This document shows, in pieces, positions 62,245 through 64,000 of a stretch of 64,000 bases of DNA. This DNA comes from Streptomyces mirabilis (lineage in GTDB: Bacteria > Actinomycetota > Actinomycetes > Streptomycetales > Streptomycetaceae), in NCBI RefSeq assembly GCF_018310535.1, contig NZ_CP074102.1:1736001-1800000 (forward strand). Reading direction: 5' to 3'. Within the stretch, counting starts at the first letter, position 1; every line of letters starts with the position of its first letter. A program made the position numbers and the translations under genes. The notes under the pieces were generated by a model. That model saw only the letters and a program-made list of their open reading frames with translations. It was not told where the DNA came from and made no database searches.

Positions 62245-63006
62245 CTAGCGGACCTCGGTGATCTCCGGTCCGCGCTGCAGCTGTCCCATGCCTCCGGAGA
62301 AGCGGGAACCGCTCTGCTCCTCCTGCTGGACACCCTCGGGCACCATCTGCGCGTCGTTCGGCAGCTTCAGGACGATCGGGTCGCGCGGGGCCATCGGACC
62401 CTCACCGCGTACGACGACCGTGTCCCGGAAGATCTGCTCCAGCAGGCCCGCGGCCTGCGGCTGCACGGCGCCCTGCCCGGAGATCACTCCGCGCAGGAAC
62501 CAGCGGGGGCCGTCCACGCCGACGAACCGCACGACCTGGAAACCACCCGTGCCGTCCGGCAGCTGCACCGGCACCTGCGCCCGCAGCTCCCAGCCCAGGG
62601 GGCCCTCGACCTCGTCGATGACACCGCCCTGCTGGGTGATGCCGGAGGCGATCTCTTCGCGCACCTCGCCCCAGATGCCCTCACGCTTGGGAGCGGCGAA
62701 GGCCTGCAGCTGGATGGCGCTGTCCTTGAGGACGACGGTGGCCGCGACGATCGCGTCGCCCGCGACCTCGACCCGCAGCTCCATGCCGTCGACTCCGGGC
62801 ACGAAGAGACCACCCAGGTCCACGCGGCCCTCGGCGGGGTCCCGCACCTCCGAGTCGTCCCAGGGTCCGTCGGGCCGCGGCTCCGGCTCGAGCCTCACGC
62901 GCTCCCGGTCCGCCTCGTCCGCCTCAGTGTCGACACTGTCGACGACCTGCTCGGCCTCGCCCGCCGCGTCCTCGGCGGCACTGCCCTTCTTGCGACGTCC
63001 GAACAC
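62245..63006 (-). CDS. DUF3710 family protein
   Basis: A 253-residue soluble actinobacterial protein, with an acidic N-terminus after MFGRRKKG and conserved GRVDLGGLFVPGVDGMELRV, IQLQAFAAPKREGIWGEVRE, GPLGWELRAQVPVQ and RFVGVDGPRWFLRGVISGQGA. The function of DUF3710 is not known; the gene nearly always follows dut in actinobacteria, and here starts (GTG 63006) one base after the dut stop. A strong hairpin ends the operon. Confidence 0.87.
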   Translation of the reverse strand: MFGRRKKGSAAEDAAGEAEQVVDSVDTEADEADRERVRLEPEPRPDGPWDDSEVRDPAEGRVDLGGLFVPGVDGMELRVEVAGDAIVAATVVLKDSAIQLQAFAAPKREGIWGEVREEIASGITQQGGVIDEVEGPLGWELRAQVPVQLPDGTGGFQVVRFVGVDGPRWFLRGVISGQGAVQPQAAGLLEQIFRDTVVVRGEGPMAPRDPIVLKLPNDAQMVPEGVQQEEQSGSRFSGGMGQLQRGPEITEVR

Positions 63007-63007
63007 G

Positions 63008-63532
63008 TCACTGTCCTTCCCGGTCGGATACGACCGAAGCGTATCGATTCCCACCCGTTGTGCCGCCCACGGCGGCATGACCGCCGGTGGACCCGAAGCC
63101 CCCTGCGGCCCGCGCCGAGTCGGGAAGTTCCGCGACCTCCTGGAAGCGGACCTTCTCGACCTGCTGGACGACCAGTTGAGCAATCCGGTCGAAGCGCTCG
63201 AACCGCACCGACTCGTGCGGGTCGAGATTCACCACGATCACCTTGATCTCCCCACGGTACCCGGCATCAACCGTCCCCGGGGCATTCACCAGGGCGACAC
63301 CGCAGCGGGCGGCGAGCCCGGAACGCGGGTGCACGAAGGCCGCGTACCCCTCGGGCAGCGCGATGGACACACCCGTGGGCAGTACGGCGCGTTCGCCCGG
63401 CTTCAGTTCACGGCTCTCGGTGGTGCGCAGATCGGCTCCCGCGTCACCGGGCTGCGCGTACTCGGGAAGCGGTACGTCCGGGTCGACGCGGCGGATCAGC
63501 ACGGCGAGTTCTTGACGGGGCTCGCGGGTCAC
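63008..63532 (-). CDS. dut: dUTP diphosphatase (dUTPase)
   Basis: A 174-residue trimeric-type dUTPase, which hydrolyses dUTP to dUMP to keep uracil out of DNA. All five motifs are visible: GDAGADLRT, HPRSGLAARCGV, NAPGTVDAGYRGEI with the catalytic Asp and Tyr, ERFDRIAQLVVQ and the C-terminal AAGGFGSTGGH lid. The tail after the lid is about 20 residues. The GTG at 63532 overlaps the thioesterase stop by four bases, so the three genes form one operon. Confidence 0.95.
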   Translation of the reverse strand: MTREPRQELAVLIRRVDPDVPLPEYAQPGDAGADLRTTESRELKPGERAVLPTGVSIALPEGYAAFVHPRSGLAARCGVALVNAPGTVDAGYRGEIKVIVVNLDPHESVRFERFDRIAQLVVQQVEKVRFQEVAELPDSARAAGGFGSTGGHAAVGGTTGGNRYASVVSDREGQ

Positions 63533-64000
63533 GGGTTCACCTCGAAGGCACGGACACGGCGGATCTGGTCCGGTTCGTTCATGGCGGCCCGGATCTCCTC
63601 CGGGCGGCCGTTGTCGATGAAGTGGTCGACCTTGACCTCGACGAAGAGGGCGTCCGCGCGAACGGCGACGGGCCCGTCGGGGCCACCGATCCGCCCGGTG
63701 GCGGTCGAGTAGATCTTGCGGCCGGCCACCGCCGTGACCTCGGCCTCCAGGTACAGCACCGTGTCCACGGGGACGGGCAGCACGAAGTCGGTCTCCAGGC
63801 GGCCGGTGACCGCGATGGTGCGCAGCAGCCAGTTCAGCGAGCCGAGCGTCTCGTCGAGGGCGGTGGCGAGCACTCCGCCGTGGGCGAGCCCCGGGGCGCC
63901 CTGGTGGGCAGGCCGTACCGTGAACTCCGCCGTGACGGTGACGCCCTCTCCTGCGCGGGCCTCCAGGTGCAGTCCGTGCGACTGGTCCCCGCCACACCCG
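63529..64000 (-). CDS. PaaI-type hotdog thioesterase, start beyond the window
   Basis: The C-terminal 156 codons of a hotdog-fold protein entering from the right edge. DQSHGLHLEARAGEG and VTVTAEFTVRPAHQG precede LAHGGVLATALDETLGSLNW, the catalytic HGG and Asp/Glu helix of PaaI-like acyl-CoA thioesterases. The C-terminal part has ETDFVLPVPVDTVLYLEAEV and FVEVKVDHFIDNGRPEEI. Substrate is unknown. It is the first visible gene of the dut-DUF3710 operon. Confidence 0.85.
   Translation of the reverse strand, partial: GCGGDQSHGLHLEARAGEGVTVTAEFTVRPAHQGAPGLAHGGVLATALDETLGSLNWLLRTIAVTGRLETDFVLPVPVDTVLYLEAEVTAVAGRKIYSTATGRIGGPDGPVAVRADALFVEVKVDHFIDNGRPEEIRAAMNEPDQIRRVRAFEVNP

Overview
The window is high-GC actinobacterial chromosome, almost certainly Streptomyces: G/C-rich third codon positions, many GTG/TTG starts, 1-4 bp stop/start overlaps, a Streptomyces-type intergenic repeat near 1.5 kb, and F420-linked, SepF-like and KdpDE-type actinobacterial genes. 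No rRNA, tRNA, CRISPR array, phage or replication origin was seen. Coding sequence was read from translations; no database search was possible, so family names rest on motif recognition.

Left part (1-19 kb): the 5' end of a Hen1 RNA-repair methyltransferase; an F420-type oxidoreductase; a minus-strand set (DUF6099-like protein, MazG-like pyrophosphohydrolase coupled to a P-loop ATPase, SepF-like division protein); a 1368-residue nitrate reductase/diflavin reductase fusion behind a GlnR-like box, followed by a tandem Mop-domain molybdate binder; membrane proteins including an MMPL exporter; a wrecked histidine kinase; a WGR/beta-propeller protein; and an ArsR-SRPBCC-DHFR-like operon with an apparently leaderless promoter.

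A degenerate zone (19.0-20.9 kb) holds pieces of an IS630 transposase, a LysR regulator, a DUF5753 (XRE-type) regulator and a NUDIX-like protein. It abuts a 27.5-kb, 21-gene plus-strand polysaccharide locus (21.2-48.8 kb), most of whose genes are translationally coupled. The locus has an initiating sugar-phosphate transferase, Wzx flippase, Wzy-like polymerase, two Wzz-like co-polymerases without a working kinase, three glycosyltransferases, an AlgD-like GDP-mannose dehydrogenase, an amidotransferase, a bi-domain oxidoreductase, a heparinase-like lyase, a beta-helix lipoprotein, a pyruvyl transferase, and a compact sugar-nucleotide module (cytidylyltransferase-like, C-methyltransferase, PIG-L, epimerase, DUF4910, RmlC-like, PLP enzyme). 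It looks like a Wzx/Wzy-made acidic exopolysaccharide with an unusual branched or amino sugar. A PAP2 phosphatase and an IS701-like remnant close the other side, so the locus resembles an inserted island.

Right part (50-64 kb) is core-like: a TRAM-domain RNA methyltransferase; a potassium region (KimA-like transporter, a 31-residue membrane ORF, two TrkA subunits, DUF3159 and OB-fold proteins, KdpE-KdpD without kdpFABC); an ABC ATPase with a damaged Walker A; a secreted alginate-lyase-family protein with a strong promoter; and a DUF3710-dut-thioesterase operon running off the edge.
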